In this document: positions 1 to 6,431 of the stretch, one piece after another
Numbering within the stretch: the first letter of the stretch is position 1
Layout: every line of letters begins with the position of its first letter
Source: Lentzea sp.
GTDB lineage: Bacteria; Actinomycetota; Actinomycetes; Mycobacteriales; Pseudonocardiaceae
Assembly: GCA_030146905.1 (NCBI GenBank)
Contig: JASLAV010000821.1
Span: forward strand, 1-7,880
Direction of reading: 5' to 3'
DNA: 7,880 nt
The notes under the pieces: model-generated
The model's input: only the letters and a program-made list of their open reading frames with translations
The model's database searches: none
What the model was told of the DNA's origin: nothing
Program-made: the position numbers and the translations under genes

Positions 1-1322
1 CCGAGGTAGCGTTCGCGGGCCTCGTCGGAGACACCGCAGTCGCGCAGGCCCTCGTGCGCCATCGGCAGGAGCCGGCGCAGCACGAGCTCGTCCGGCGGGA
101 TCCAGCCGATGCCCGGCCAGTACAGCTGGGCGTGCATGCCGTGCCTGGCACCGGTGTAGAGGTTCTCCTCGGCCGCCTGGAACGACATCTGCGTCCACAG
201 TGGACGTTCCTGCGAGGTGAGCGCGCGCTGCGCGCCGTAGAAGAAGGCGGCGTTGGCCATCGTGTCGAGCACCGTGGGGCCCGCCGGCAGGACCCTGTTC
301 TCGACGCGCAGGTGCGGCACGCCGTCGACGACGTCGTAGACCGGGCGGTTCCAGCGCCAGATCGTGCCGTTGTGCAGGCGCAGCTCGGAAAGACGAGGCG
401 CGCCACCGGCTTCGAGGACCTCCAACGGGTCCTCGTCGTCGGTTTCGGGCAGCAGGCTGGGGAAGTAGCGCACGTTCTCCTCGAACAGGTCGAAGATCGA
501 CGTGATCCACCGTTCACCGAACCACACGCGCGGGCGGACGCCCTGGTTCTTCAGCTCGTCGGGCCGGGTGTCGGTGGCCTGCTGGAACAACGGGATGCGC
601 GTCTCGTGCCACAGGGCCTTGCCCAGCAGGAAGGCGGAGTTCGCGGCGATGGCGACCTGGACGCCAGCCAGGCACTGCGCGGCGTTCCAGTGCGCGGCGA
701 AGTCCGTCGGCTCGACCTGGAGGTGCAGCTGCACCGAGGTGCACGCGGCCTCCGGGAGGATCGACTCCGCGTAGCTCAGGAGCTTCTCCGGCGCCTTGCC
801 CGGCATCGCCGAGCCTTCCATGTGCAGCACCATCTCCTCACCGCGGGCGGCGAAGATGGTGTCGTTGAGCAACGCGTACCGGGGCGCGTCGGAGAGCCAC
901 CTGCGGTCGAAGTGCCTCTCCCGCAACGTGGGCAGCACGCCGATCATGGCGAGGTTGGCGCCGACGTCGTTGGCCTTCGAGTCGGCGCTGCCGAGCGAGG
1001 AGCGCAGTTCCTCTTCCAGGCCAAGCATTTCACCCCCCGCCAGCTCGCGCGGCGGGACGTTGATCTCCAGGTTCTGCTGTCCCAGCTCGAGCGTGTAGGA
1101 GGGGTCGTCGATCTTCTCGAGCACTTCCGAGTTCGCCATCGCGGGACGCATCATGTCGTCGACGAGGTTCAGCTCGATCTCGAGCCCCATCTGCCGACGG
1201 GGAAAGGAGAACGTGTCTTCGGCCAGCATCGTGGCCAGTGCGTCGAGACTCCGCTGCATCTTCTCGCGATAACGCTGGCGATCGTCTCTGGTGAACGTGC
1301 GGCTGGACACTTCACTTCCCAT
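1..1322 (-). CDS. Glutamate-cysteine ligase family (GCS2-like) protein, C-terminus cut off by window edge
   Basis: This frame is open for 440 codons from an ATG at 1322-1320 and runs off the left edge without a stop. The ATG has a GAAGGGG ribosome binding site at 1330-1336, 7 nt away, which supports this start. Visible hallmarks are GLEIELNLVD (residues 46-55, with E48 and E50 as likely metal/ATP-site acids), ELGQQNLEINVPP (79-91), EAACTSVQLHLQV (191-203), LHNGTIWRWNRPVYD (316-330) and LRVENRVLPAGPT (338-350). These match the glutamate-cysteine ligase family 2 fold (PF04107 type), whose members ligate glutamate to an amine by ATP-driven gamma-carboxylate activation. I see no signal peptide or membrane segment, so it is probably cytosolic. 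Actinomycetes generally use mycothiol rather than glutathione, so the true substrate is uncertain. It could instead be another carboxylate-amine ligase, and it is not clearly the ergothioneine enzyme EgtA. It is transcribed divergently from the methyltransferase gene. Confidence 0.87.
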   Translation of the reverse strand, partial: MGSEVSSRTFTRDDRQRYREKMQRSLDALATMLAEDTFSFPRRQMGLEIELNLVDDMMRPAMANSEVLEKIDDPSYTLELGQQNLEINVPPRELAGGEMLGLEEELRSSLGSADSKANDVGANLAMIGVLPTLRERHFDRRWLSDAPRYALLNDTIFAARGEEMVLHMEGSAMPGKAPEKLLSYAESILPEAACTSVQLHLQVEPTDFAAHWNAAQCLAGVQVAIAANSAFLLGKALWHETRIPLFQQATDTRPDELKNQGVRPRVWFGERWITSIFDLFEENVRYFPSLLPETDDEDPLEVLEAGGAPRLSELRLHNGTIWRWNRPVYDVVDGVPHLRVENRVLPAGPTVLDTMANAAFFYGAQRALTSQERPLWTQMSFQAAEENLYTGARHGMHAQLYWPGIGWIPPDELVLRRLLPMAHEGLRDCGVSDEARERYL

Positions 1323-1530
1323 GCCGCTACCCCTTCGCTCGGCGCCGGTGGGCGCGGGCAGGCGGAACGCTCAACGTGACACAGGCGAAACATCCTTTCC
1401 ATCGCCCAAATCGGTGCTCTCTGTCACGTCGACATGACTGCCAGCGATCATCCGCTGGTCGGGCGCGTGCGGTTCCGCCCTCCGGACTACCTCGCCTGTT
1501 CCACGACACGCCGGATGCGAAACTTCCGCC
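1323..1530. promoter_or_regulatory. Divergent intergenic region between the ligase and methyltransferase genes
   Basis: These 208 bp separate two divergent start codons, so both promoters should lie here. The left edge carries the ligase ribosome binding site (GAAGGGG on the minus strand). No good -35/-10 pair is visible on either strand, and the methyltransferase GTG start has only a weak purine-rich upstream stretch. Short open frames here look like chance. The only notable structure is a spaced dyad, listed separately. Confidence 0.5.
1375..1428. repeat. Imperfect spaced inverted repeat (possible operator)
   Basis: CGTGACACAG at 1375-1384 and CTCTGTCACG at 1419-1428 are inverted copies matching at 9 of 10 positions, with 34 bp between them. 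The GTGACA/TGTCAC half sites are centred 44 bp apart, about four helical turns. That could suit a looping or dimeric regulator acting on the divergent genes. A chance match in GC-rich DNA is also possible, and no family of regulator is implied. Confidence 0.3.
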
Positions 1531-2322
1531 GTGGCGAAGGTGATCGAGATCAACGACCCGGCTGATGCGAGGCTGGACGACTTCCGCGACCTCTCGACGG
1601 CCGACCGCAGGCCAGACCGGCCGGGGGGACGCGGTCTCGTGATCGCCGAGGGTGTCGTGGTCGTGGAACGTCTGCTGGCTTCGCCGTACCCGGTGCGCGG
1701 GCTGCTCGGGGTGCGGCGGAGGATCGAGGCGCTGGACCTTTCTGACCTGGACGTTCCCGCTTACGTGACGTCAGCGGAGGTTATGGCGTCGGTCGTGGGG
1801 TTCCACTTGAACCGGGGTGTACTGGCCGCCGCCGACCGCGCTCCCGCGGTGTCGTTCGACGAGCTGGCCGACCGGTCGACGCGCCTGGCCGTGCTGGAGG
1901 GCGTCGGCGACCACGAGAACCTGGGCTCGATCTTCCGCAACGCGGCGGCACTGGGCGTGGACGGTGTCGTGCTGGGGCCCGGCTGCAGCGACCCGCTGTA
2001 CCGGCGCAGCGTGCGGGTGTCGATGGGGCACGTCCTGCGCGTGCCGTTCGCTACCACGGATGAGTGGCCCGCGGCGCTGAACATGTTGAGGCACAAGGGG
2101 TTCACAGTTGCCGCACTGACGCCGCGCGATTCCGCTCTGCATCTTGCAGATGCCAATTTGCGCGGCCGGCGCGTGGCCGTGCTGCTGGGGTCCGAAGGAC
2201 CGGGCCTGACCGACGAGGCGATCGACGCCGCCGACATCGCGGTGCGCATCCCGATGTCGTCCGGCGTGGACTCGCTCAACGTCGCCACCGCGGGCGCGGT
2301 GGCGTTCTACGCGTTGCTCTAG
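1531..2322 (+). CDS. TrmH/SpoU family RNA 2'-O-ribose methyltransferase
   Basis: A 263-residue protein with the SPOUT (alpha/beta-knot) architecture. Residues 1-100 form the variable substrate-binding region, including GRGLVIAEGVVVVERLL (33-49). The catalytic knot follows, with motif 1 NLGSIFRNAAALG (130-142, conserved R136), motif 2 VAVLLGSEGPGLT (215-227) and motif 3 IPMSSGVDSLNVATAGA (240-256, conserved N250). Such enzymes transfer a methyl group from S-adenosylmethionine to a ribose 2'-OH of rRNA or tRNA. The family includes tRNA Gm18, 23S rRNA and thiostrepton-resistance methyltransferases, and the exact RNA target cannot be told here. Length is typical for the family and no membrane segment is present. 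The GTG at 1531 is chosen because the protein begins with the usual MAKVIEINDPADARLDDFRDLS-like leader; the ribosome binding site is weak. The TAG stop lies inside the CTAG duplicated by the adjoining insertion sequence, so the C-terminus is intact. Confidence 0.93.
   Translation: MAKVIEINDPADARLDDFRDLSTADRRPDRPGGRGLVIAEGVVVVERLLASPYPVRGLLGVRRRIEALDLSDLDVPAYVTSAEVMASVVGFHLNRGVLAAADRAPAVSFDELADRSTRLAVLEGVGDHENLGSIFRNAAALGVDGVVLGPGCSDPLYRRSVRVSMGHVLRVPFATTDEWPAALNMLRHKGFTVAALTPRDSALHLADANLRGRRVAVLLGSEGPGLTDEAIDAADIAVRIPMSSGVDSLNVATAGAVAFYALL
2319..2322. repeat. Target site duplication CTAG, left copy
   Basis: CTAG directly precedes the left inverted repeat and recurs directly after the right one. 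The direct repeat is exactly 4 bp, because the neighbouring bases differ on both sides. A 4-bp YTAR-type duplication is, to my knowledge, usual for IS701-family elements. The last three bases are also the stop codon of the RNA methyltransferase. Confidence 0.88.
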
Positions 2323-2340
2323 TAGTGCTTTGTTAGGTGT
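2323..2340 (+). repeat. Left terminal inverted repeat of the insertion sequence
   Basis: TAGTGCTTTGTTAGGTGT, an exact inverted match to 3760-3777. Similarity ends abruptly on the inner side. On the outer side it appears to continue for 8 more bases only because the flanking target is itself palindromic. Confidence 0.93.
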
Positions 2341-2374
2341 TGCTGACCTGGGCTGTTGATGTTGTGTGTGTTCG

Positions 2375-2420
2375 GGTCTGGACAGGTTGTCGGCAGGTGT
2401 GGCAGACGCCTGTCCAGACC
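2375..2420 (-). terminator. Strong hairpin in the noncoding end of the insertion sequence
   Basis: GGTCTGGACAGG (2375-2386) and CCTGTCCAGACC (2409-2420) form a perfect 12-bp stem with a 22-nt loop. The hairpin starts about 40 nt past the transposase stop in the transcribed direction. No T-tract follows on either strand, so it would be a hairpin-only terminator of the kind often proposed in actinomycetes. Alternatives are an RNA structure limiting read-through from either neighbour, or a subterminal transposase-binding site. The stem is certain; its function is inferred. Confidence 0.5.
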
Positions 2421-2460
2421 GCGAGTAAGGCCTGGAGTTCGCGCAGGACCGCGTAGAGCG

Positions 2461-3720
2461 TCAGGCCTGCGCAGGGACTTTTGGGGTGCGGCGGAGCTGG
2501 GTGCAGATGGCCTGGGCGACAGCGGCGAGGGTGACGTGGCGGTGCCAACCGAGCCAGGAGCGGCCTTCGAAGTGGTCCAGGCCGAGACCGTCCTTGAGCT
2601 CGCGGTAGTCGTGCTCGATGCGCCAGCGGATCTTGGCCAGCCGAACGAGATTCCGCAGCCGGATGTCCGTAGGCAGGGTGGACAGCCAGTAGTCGGTGGG
2701 CTCGGATTCGCCCGGCGGCCATTCGACCAGCAGCCAGCACTCGGGCAGGCTCCCGTCCTCGGCTCGCGGGATGTTGCGGTTGGCCGGGCGGACCCGCAAC
2801 GCGAGGAACCGCGAGCGCATGCTCGCGGTCGGGTTGCCCGGTGACTTCTTCGATCTGTGCCGCCAGACCACGAACCGGCCCGCCGATCGTCCAGCGTTCA
2901 TGGCCAGGGTCTTCAGGTCGACTGGCTTGTCCTGATAGCGCGGTCCGGGTGGGCGGCCGTTGCCGGCCCAGGCCGCGGTGGCCGGCACGGCCTCGGCGGG
3001 GTGGGCGGTCGCGGCCGGGCTGACGGCGAGCACGTAGGTCAGGCCGCGTTCGGTCAGGCCGAGGCGGAATTCGGTGGCGTCGCCGTAGCCGGCGTCGGCC
3101 ACCACTGGCCGACGCGGTAGGCCCCACTCGGCGGTGACCTCGTCGAGCATGTCCAGCGCCAGCCGCCATTTCTCCCGATGTCGCACCTCGTCCGGGATCG
3201 CACTACGGGCCCGGCGCGCCCGGATCTCATCGGCGGTCCGTTCATCGGCGGCTTTCTCGTCGTCCCACGACTCCGGCAGGAACAATCGCCAGTCGATCGC
3301 CGCCGAGGCCCAGTCGGTGACCGCGTGCACGCTCACCCCGATCTGACAGTTCCCCGTCTTGCCCAGCGCACCGCAGTACATCCGTGCCACACCGGGAGAG
3401 TCCTTGCCATCCTTGGGAAAACCGGTGTCGTCGATGACCAGCGCGTCCGGATCGACGAACCCCGCAGCCCACCCGGCCAGACGCCTCCGCACCTCGACGT
3501 GATCCCACGTCGAGGTGCTCACGAACTGCTGCAACTGTTGATGATCGACCCCGAGCCGCTCCGCCATCGGCTGCATCGACTTGCGCTTGCCATCCAGCAT
3601 CAACCCACGCAGATACAGCTCGCCCTTCGCCCGCTGATCACGCCGCGCGAACCCACCGAACATCGATGCGGCGAAGTCCTCGATCACCGGCCGAACCAAA
3701 GCCATCTCCTCCGGAGTCAC
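2461..3720 (-). CDS. IS701-family DDE transposase
   Basis: A 419-residue transposase, full length for the family. The N-terminal part (1-85) contains FVSTSTWDHVEVRRRL, a DNA-binding region typical of these enzymes. The RNase H-like catalytic core shows ALVIDDTGFPKDGKDS (93-108, catalytic Asp at 97/98), PVVADAGYGD (205-214, D209) and an IEHDYRELKDGLGLDHFEGR segment (368-387) with E374 and K376. Together these give the DDE triad that binds divalent metal for strand cleavage and transfer. The family was formerly grouped with IS4. The longest frame starts at GTG 3720-3718, and an in-frame stop lies a few codons upstream. An ATG at residue 6 is directly preceded by GGAGGAG, too close for ideal ribosome binding, so the start is uncertain by five residues. 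It lies in the same direction as the DUF2537-like gene upstream and may receive read-through from it. No frameshift or missing catalytic residue is visible. Confidence 0.94.
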   Translation of the reverse strand: MTPEEMALVRPVIEDFAASMFGGFARRDQRAKGELYLRGLMLDGKRKSMQPMAERLGVDHQQLQQFVSTSTWDHVEVRRRLAGWAAGFVDPDALVIDDTGFPKDGKDSPGVARMYCGALGKTGNCQIGVSVHAVTDWASAAIDWRLFLPESWDDEKAADERTADEIRARRARSAIPDEVRHREKWRLALDMLDEVTAEWGLPRRPVVADAGYGDATEFRLGLTERGLTYVLAVSPAATAHPAEAVPATAAWAGNGRPPGPRYQDKPVDLKTLAMNAGRSAGRFVVWRHRSKKSPGNPTASMRSRFLALRVRPANRNIPRAEDGSLPECWLLVEWPPGESEPTDYWLSTLPTDIRLRNLVRLAKIRWRIEHDYRELKDGLGLDHFEGRSWLGWHRHVTLAAVAQAICTQLRRTPKVPAQA

Positions 3721-3759
3721 CCCATAAGAAGATCACATCGCCCGGTCGACGCCGGCACC

Positions 3760-3777
3760 ACACCTAACAAAGCACTA
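3760..3777 (-). repeat. Right terminal inverted repeat of the insertion sequence
   Basis: ACACCTAACAAAGCACTA, the exact complement of 2323-2340. This is the transposase-proximal end. Between it and the transposase start is a leader of about 40 bp that must hold any internal promoter. I see no convincing -10/-35 pair there. Confidence 0.93.
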
Positions 3778-3781
3778 CTAG
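3778..3781. repeat. Target site duplication CTAG, right copy
   Basis: Second copy of the CTAG flanking the insertion sequence. Its first three bases, read on the minus strand, are the TAG stop codon of the DUF2537-like gene. Confidence 0.88.
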
Positions 3782-4380
3782 AGCAGTGTGAAGATCAGCG
3801 CCAGCCAGGCCACGAGCACACCGGTGACCACGCCGTAGGCGACCCAGCGCCACACCGGCACCCTGCGCCCCAGCCACACCGACGGCGCCAGACCACCGAC
3901 CACCAGCACGTTCGCGACGAGCGCGAGCCACCTGCTGGTCTCACCGAGGCCCAGCGACAGCGACACCACGGTCACCGCGACGATCGCGGCGGTGATGACG
4001 GTGACCGTGAGCCCGGTGCCCCACGGCGTCGGCTCCGGCTCCTCGTCCTCGACCAGGGTCTGCACCGGCGCCTTGGCGGGAGCCTCCGGCGCGTCGACGC
4101 TCACCAGCTCCCCGCTGACCGGATCGGTGTACTGGACGGGGGCGTTCATGACGGCCGCGATCCTGCCGGCCAGCTGCTTGCCCCTGCGCGCGATCAGCGC
4201 GTTCGCCAGACCGTCCGCCGGTGTCTCGGTGCGCACCACCGCGTCGGCCACCTTCGCCCACTCGTGCAGTGCCTCGGCGAGGTCGGCGCCGAGCGGCAGG
4301 CTGTGCGGGTCGACCTCGCGCTCACCGGACTCGTCCTCCCCGGCGAGCACGGCACGGCCGTCCCGGACTCGCAACTCCAC
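3778..4380 (-). CDS. DUF2537-like membrane protein with a cytosolic N-terminal half
   Basis: A 200-residue protein of unknown function. Residues 1-118 are soluble and acidic: MELRVRDGRAVL, then EVDPHSLPLGADLAEALHEWAKVADAVVR (22-50), then a basic segment ARRGKQLAGRIAAVMN (64-79) and an acidic linker EDEEPEPTPWGTG (111-123). Three hydrophobic segments follow at about 122-145, 150-170 and 176-200, so the C-terminus ends in the membrane. The PTPWGTGLTV start of the first membrane segment recalls DUF2537 proteins found near TrmH-type methyltransferase genes in actinobacteria; this assignment is from memory. There is no signal peptide and no catalytic motif. The GTG start at 4380 has a strong AGGAGGGG site at 4384-4391. 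The gene converges on the methyltransferase gene, from which it is now separated by the insertion sequence. Its stop lies in the duplicated CTAG, so the protein is unaffected. Confidence 0.85.
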   Translation of the reverse strand: MELRVRDGRAVLAGEDESGEREVDPHSLPLGADLAEALHEWAKVADAVVRTETPADGLANALIARRGKQLAGRIAAVMNAPVQYTDPVSGELVSVDAPEAPAKAPVQTLVEDEEPEPTPWGTGLTVTVITAAIVAVTVVSLSLGLGETSRWLALVANVLVVGGLAPSVWLGRRVPVWRWVAYGVVTGVLVAWLALIFTLL

Positions 4381-4383
4381 GAA

Positions 4384-4391
4384 CCCCTCCT
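4384..4391 (-). promoter_or_regulatory. Ribosome binding site fixing the DUF2537-like start
   Basis: AGGAGGGG on the minus strand, with the AGGAGG core 5 nt from the GTG at 4380-4378. This near-perfect complement to the 16S rRNA tail makes the GTG start firm. Confidence 0.8.
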
Positions 4392-4499
4392 AGGTCTCGC
4401 CGGCCTCGCAGGAGAACCTAGCGGACCGAGGTTGATCGGGACGACGAACGAGCCCACTCGCGGGAACTCCACCACTCCTGCTCCCGAGGACGGCGACGA

Positions 4500-4523
4500 C
4501 CGCCCCCGGCGAACCGGGAGCGG
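4500..4523. repeat. Small GC-rich hairpin with CGAA loop
   Basis: CCGC-C-CCCGG, then a CGAA loop, then CCGGG-A-GCGG: a 9-bp stem with one mismatch. It lies about 14 bp beyond the larger hairpin in the direction of ABC transcription, so it could be a secondary terminator or 3'-end structure. It is short and may be chance in such GC-rich DNA. Confidence 0.3.
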
Positions 4524-4536
4524 CCGGCTGTCGTGA

Positions 4537-4577
4537 GGTCGCGTTCGCGCCAGATCCCCATTGGCGCGAACGCGACC
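4537..4577 (-). terminator. Hairpin terminator of the ABC transporter operon
   Basis: GGTCGCGTTCGCGCCA (4537-4552) and TGGCGCGAACGCGACC (4562-4577) form a perfect 16-bp stem with a 9-nt loop. The stem begins 6 nt after the TAG stop of the downstream ABC gene. That position and stability make it a likely transcription terminator or 3'-end protector. There is no downstream T-run, so it would be of the hairpin-only type. It also insulates the DUF2537-like gene promoter from ABC operon read-through. Confidence 0.72.
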
Positions 4578-4583
4578 GCAGAC

Positions 4584-6431
4584 CTACGCGAGCGAGTCGC
4601 GCCAGGCCGTGTGCAGGGCGGCGAACCGGCCCCGCTCACCGATCAGCTCCTCCGGGGAGCCGTCTTCCACCACAATGCCACCATCCAGCACCAGCACGCG
4701 GTCCGCGATCAGGACCGTCGACAGGCGGTGGGCGATGATGAGCGCGGTCCGGTCGGCCAGCACTGTCTCCAGCGCGGCCTGCACGGCGCGTTCGGTGGGC
4801 ACGTCCAGTGACGATGTTGCCTCATCCAGGACCAGCACGGCCGGATCCGCCAGGAAGGCGCGCGCGAAGGCCACCATCTGGCGCTGGCCGGCGGACAGGC
4901 GTCCACCTCGTTTGCGCACGTCCGTGTCGTAGCCCTCCGGCAGGGCCGCGATGAACTCGTGCGCTCCCACCTCGGCGGCCGCGGCCTCGACCTCTGCGCG
5001 TGAGGCCGACGGGCGGCCCAGAGCGATGTTGTCGGCCACCGAGCCGGAGAACAGGAAGTTCTCCTGGGTCACCATCACCACCGCCCTGCGCAGGTCCTCG
5101 TCCGCCACCGAACGCAGGTCCACGCCGTCGAGCAGGACCGCGCCCTCCGACGGGTCGTAGAACCTGGCCACGAGCTTGGCCAGCGTGGTCTTGCCGGCGC
5201 CGGTCGCGCCGACCAGCGCCACGGTCTGGCCGGCGGGCACGTCCAGGGAGAACCTGGGCAGCACATGCCGGGACGTCCCGGGGTAGCGGAACTCGACGCC
5301 GTCGAAGCGGACCGCGCCCCGTGCGTGCGGCAGCGCCACCGGCGAGGCGGGTTCCGGCACCGACGGCTCCTCCTCCAGCAGGCCGGAGATCTTCTCCAGC
5401 GCGGCCGTGGCCGAGGAGTACGAGTTCGCGAACATCGCCAGCTCGTCGAACGGGTCGTAGAAGCGGCGCAGGTACAGCGTGAACGCCGCCAGCACGCCCA
5501 GCTCCATCGAGCCACCCGTGACGCGGTAGGCGCCCCAGGCGAGGACGACGGCCAGCGACACGTTGCCGATCACGCGGATCGTGGCGACGAACGTGGCCAT
5601 CACGCCCAGCGCGTCGGTGTTCGCGTCGCGGAACTGGCCGTTGAAGACCGTCATGATCTGCTCGTTGCGGGGCTGGCGGCGGAACGCCTGCACCGCGCGG
5701 ATGCCGTTCATCGACTCCACGAACTGGACGATGATCTTCACGATCGCACCGCGCGTGCCCCGGTACGCGTCCATCGAACGCCGGCGGAACCAGCGCCAGA
5801 TGAAGTACAGCGGCAGGAAGCCCGCCACCACGACCGTCGCCAGCGGCGCGTCGAGCCAGATCAGGATCACCGCGATGCCCGCCACGGACAGCACGGCGTT
5901 GAACAGGCTGTCGAGGCCCTCCTCCAGCAGGTCCTGCAACGCGTCGACGTCGCTCGTCAGCCTGGCGATGACCTTGCCGGACGTGTAGGACTCGTGGAAG
6001 CCCACCGACAGCCGCTGCGAGTGCCGGAAGATCCGCCCGCGCAGGTCGAGCAGCAGGTCCTGGCCCACCCGGCCGGAGACCCGCAGGAACGCCCAGCGCA
6101 GGAACGTCGTCAGCACCGCGCAGACCGCGTAGCCGACCACGCACCACACCAGGATCGACGCGCCACCGCCGATCGCGGCGGGGATGCCCTTGTCGATCGC
6201 GGCGGCGATGAGCAGCGGGCCCGCGAGGTTCGCGAGGTTGCCGCCGACCACCGCGGCGATCGCCAGCGACGTGCGGCCGGCGTGCGGGCGCAGCAACGAC
6301 ACCAGGAGCTTGCGCGAACGCGCCTGCAGGCGCAGACCCGTCTGGTACGAGATCTCCTCGATGTCCTCGGAGGCGACGCCGCGCCACTCCTCTTCCCCGG
6401 CCACGGGCTGAGGCACAGCTGCTGTGCTCAC
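4584..6431 (-). CDS. ABC exporter half-transporter, subunit with complete catalytic site
   Basis: A 615-residue type IV (exporter-type) ABC protein with membrane and ATPase domains fused. A cytosolic leader of about 45 residues precedes six membrane segments within about 52-325, with the coupling-helix region around 145-170. The nucleotide-binding domain (about 373-615) has Walker A GATGAGKT (408-415), Q-loop Q456, a variant signature LSAGQ (512-516), Walker B VLVLDEATS (532-540) with catalytic E537, D-loop SSLD (540-543) and H568. It should export an unknown substrate across the plasma membrane as a heterodimer with the upstream gene product. The GTG start at 6431-6429 is supported by AGGAGG at 6439-6444, 7 nt away, and overlaps the upstream stop as GTGA, indicating translational coupling. 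A much longer open frame exists upstream but it only shadows the other ABC gene. Substrate could be a drug, lipid or peptide; nothing here decides. Confidence 0.94.
   Translation of the reverse strand: MSTAAVPQPVAGEEEWRGVASEDIEEISYQTGLRLQARSRKLLVSLLRPHAGRTSLAIAAVVGGNLANLAGPLLIAAAIDKGIPAAIGGGASILVWCVVGYAVCAVLTTFLRWAFLRVSGRVGQDLLLDLRGRIFRHSQRLSVGFHESYTSGKVIARLTSDVDALQDLLEEGLDSLFNAVLSVAGIAVILIWLDAPLATVVVAGFLPLYFIWRWFRRRSMDAYRGTRGAIVKIIVQFVESMNGIRAVQAFRRQPRNEQIMTVFNGQFRDANTDALGVMATFVATIRVIGNVSLAVVLAWGAYRVTGGSMELGVLAAFTLYLRRFYDPFDELAMFANSYSSATAALEKISGLLEEEPSVPEPASPVALPHARGAVRFDGVEFRYPGTSRHVLPRFSLDVPAGQTVALVGATGAGKTTLAKLVARFYDPSEGAVLLDGVDLRSVADEDLRRAVVMVTQENFLFSGSVADNIALGRPSASRAEVEAAAAEVGAHEFIAALPEGYDTDVRKRGGRLSAGQRQMVAFARAFLADPAVLVLDEATSSLDVPTERAVQAALETVLADRTALIIAHRLSTVLIADRVLVLDGGIVVEDGSPEELIGERGRFAALHTAWRDSLA

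Larger units (their letters stand above)
2323..3777 (-). mobile_element. Complete IS701-type insertion sequence, 1455 bp
   Basis: The element is bounded by perfect 18-bp inverted repeats (TAGTGCTTTGTTAGGTGT at 2323-2340 and its complement at 3760-3777) and by CTAG direct repeats. It carries one intact DDE transposase gene filling most of its length, on the minus strand. A 120-bp noncoding stretch with a strong hairpin follows the gene, and about 40 bp lies between the gene start and the right repeat. Element size, single gene, 4-bp duplication and transposase type fit the IS701 family. No degradation is visible, so the insertion is probably recent and the element potentially active. It contains no passenger genes. 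Confidence 0.92.
4381..4583. other. Intergenic region between the DUF2537-like gene and the ABC operon end
   Basis: These 203 bp contain no credible gene. They should hold the promoter of the DUF2537-like gene. A TAGGTT at 4415-4420 on the minus strand is a possible -10 about 35 nt before the start codon, but no matching -35 is visible. The strong ribosome binding site at 4384-4391 argues against leaderless translation. The right half contains two hairpins described separately. Confidence 0.5.

Noticed and set aside
54..1379. Long plus-strand open frame of 441 codons opposite the ligase gene
   Set aside because: Its translation is low-complexity Arg/Val/Gly/Ala/His-rich with no family motif. 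The minus strand encodes a well-recognised enzyme here, so this is a GC-rich antisense shadow.
1323..1530. Small genes in the divergent intergenic region (short minus-strand frames of about 60 codons)
   Set aside because: They overlap the ligase start or the intergenic dyad, lack ribosome binding sites and recognisable content, and have Arg-rich shadow composition.
2356..2372. GT-rich stretch TTGATGTTGTGTGTG as a possible microsatellite or regulatory repeat
   Set aside because: Only a few imperfect TG units; too short to be meaningful.
2333..3169. Minus-strand open frame overlapping the transposase that could suggest a frameshifted second transposase product
   Set aside because: The transposase frame is complete with DDE residues and its own stop. 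The other frame is Arg/Pro-rich, without homology signs, and I see no slippery site at a sensible position.
3178..4536. Plus-strand open frame of 452 codons spanning the transposase start and the DUF2537-like gene
   Set aside because: It crosses the boundary of the insertion sequence and is antisense to two real genes. Its composition is Arg/His/Pro-rich without domains.
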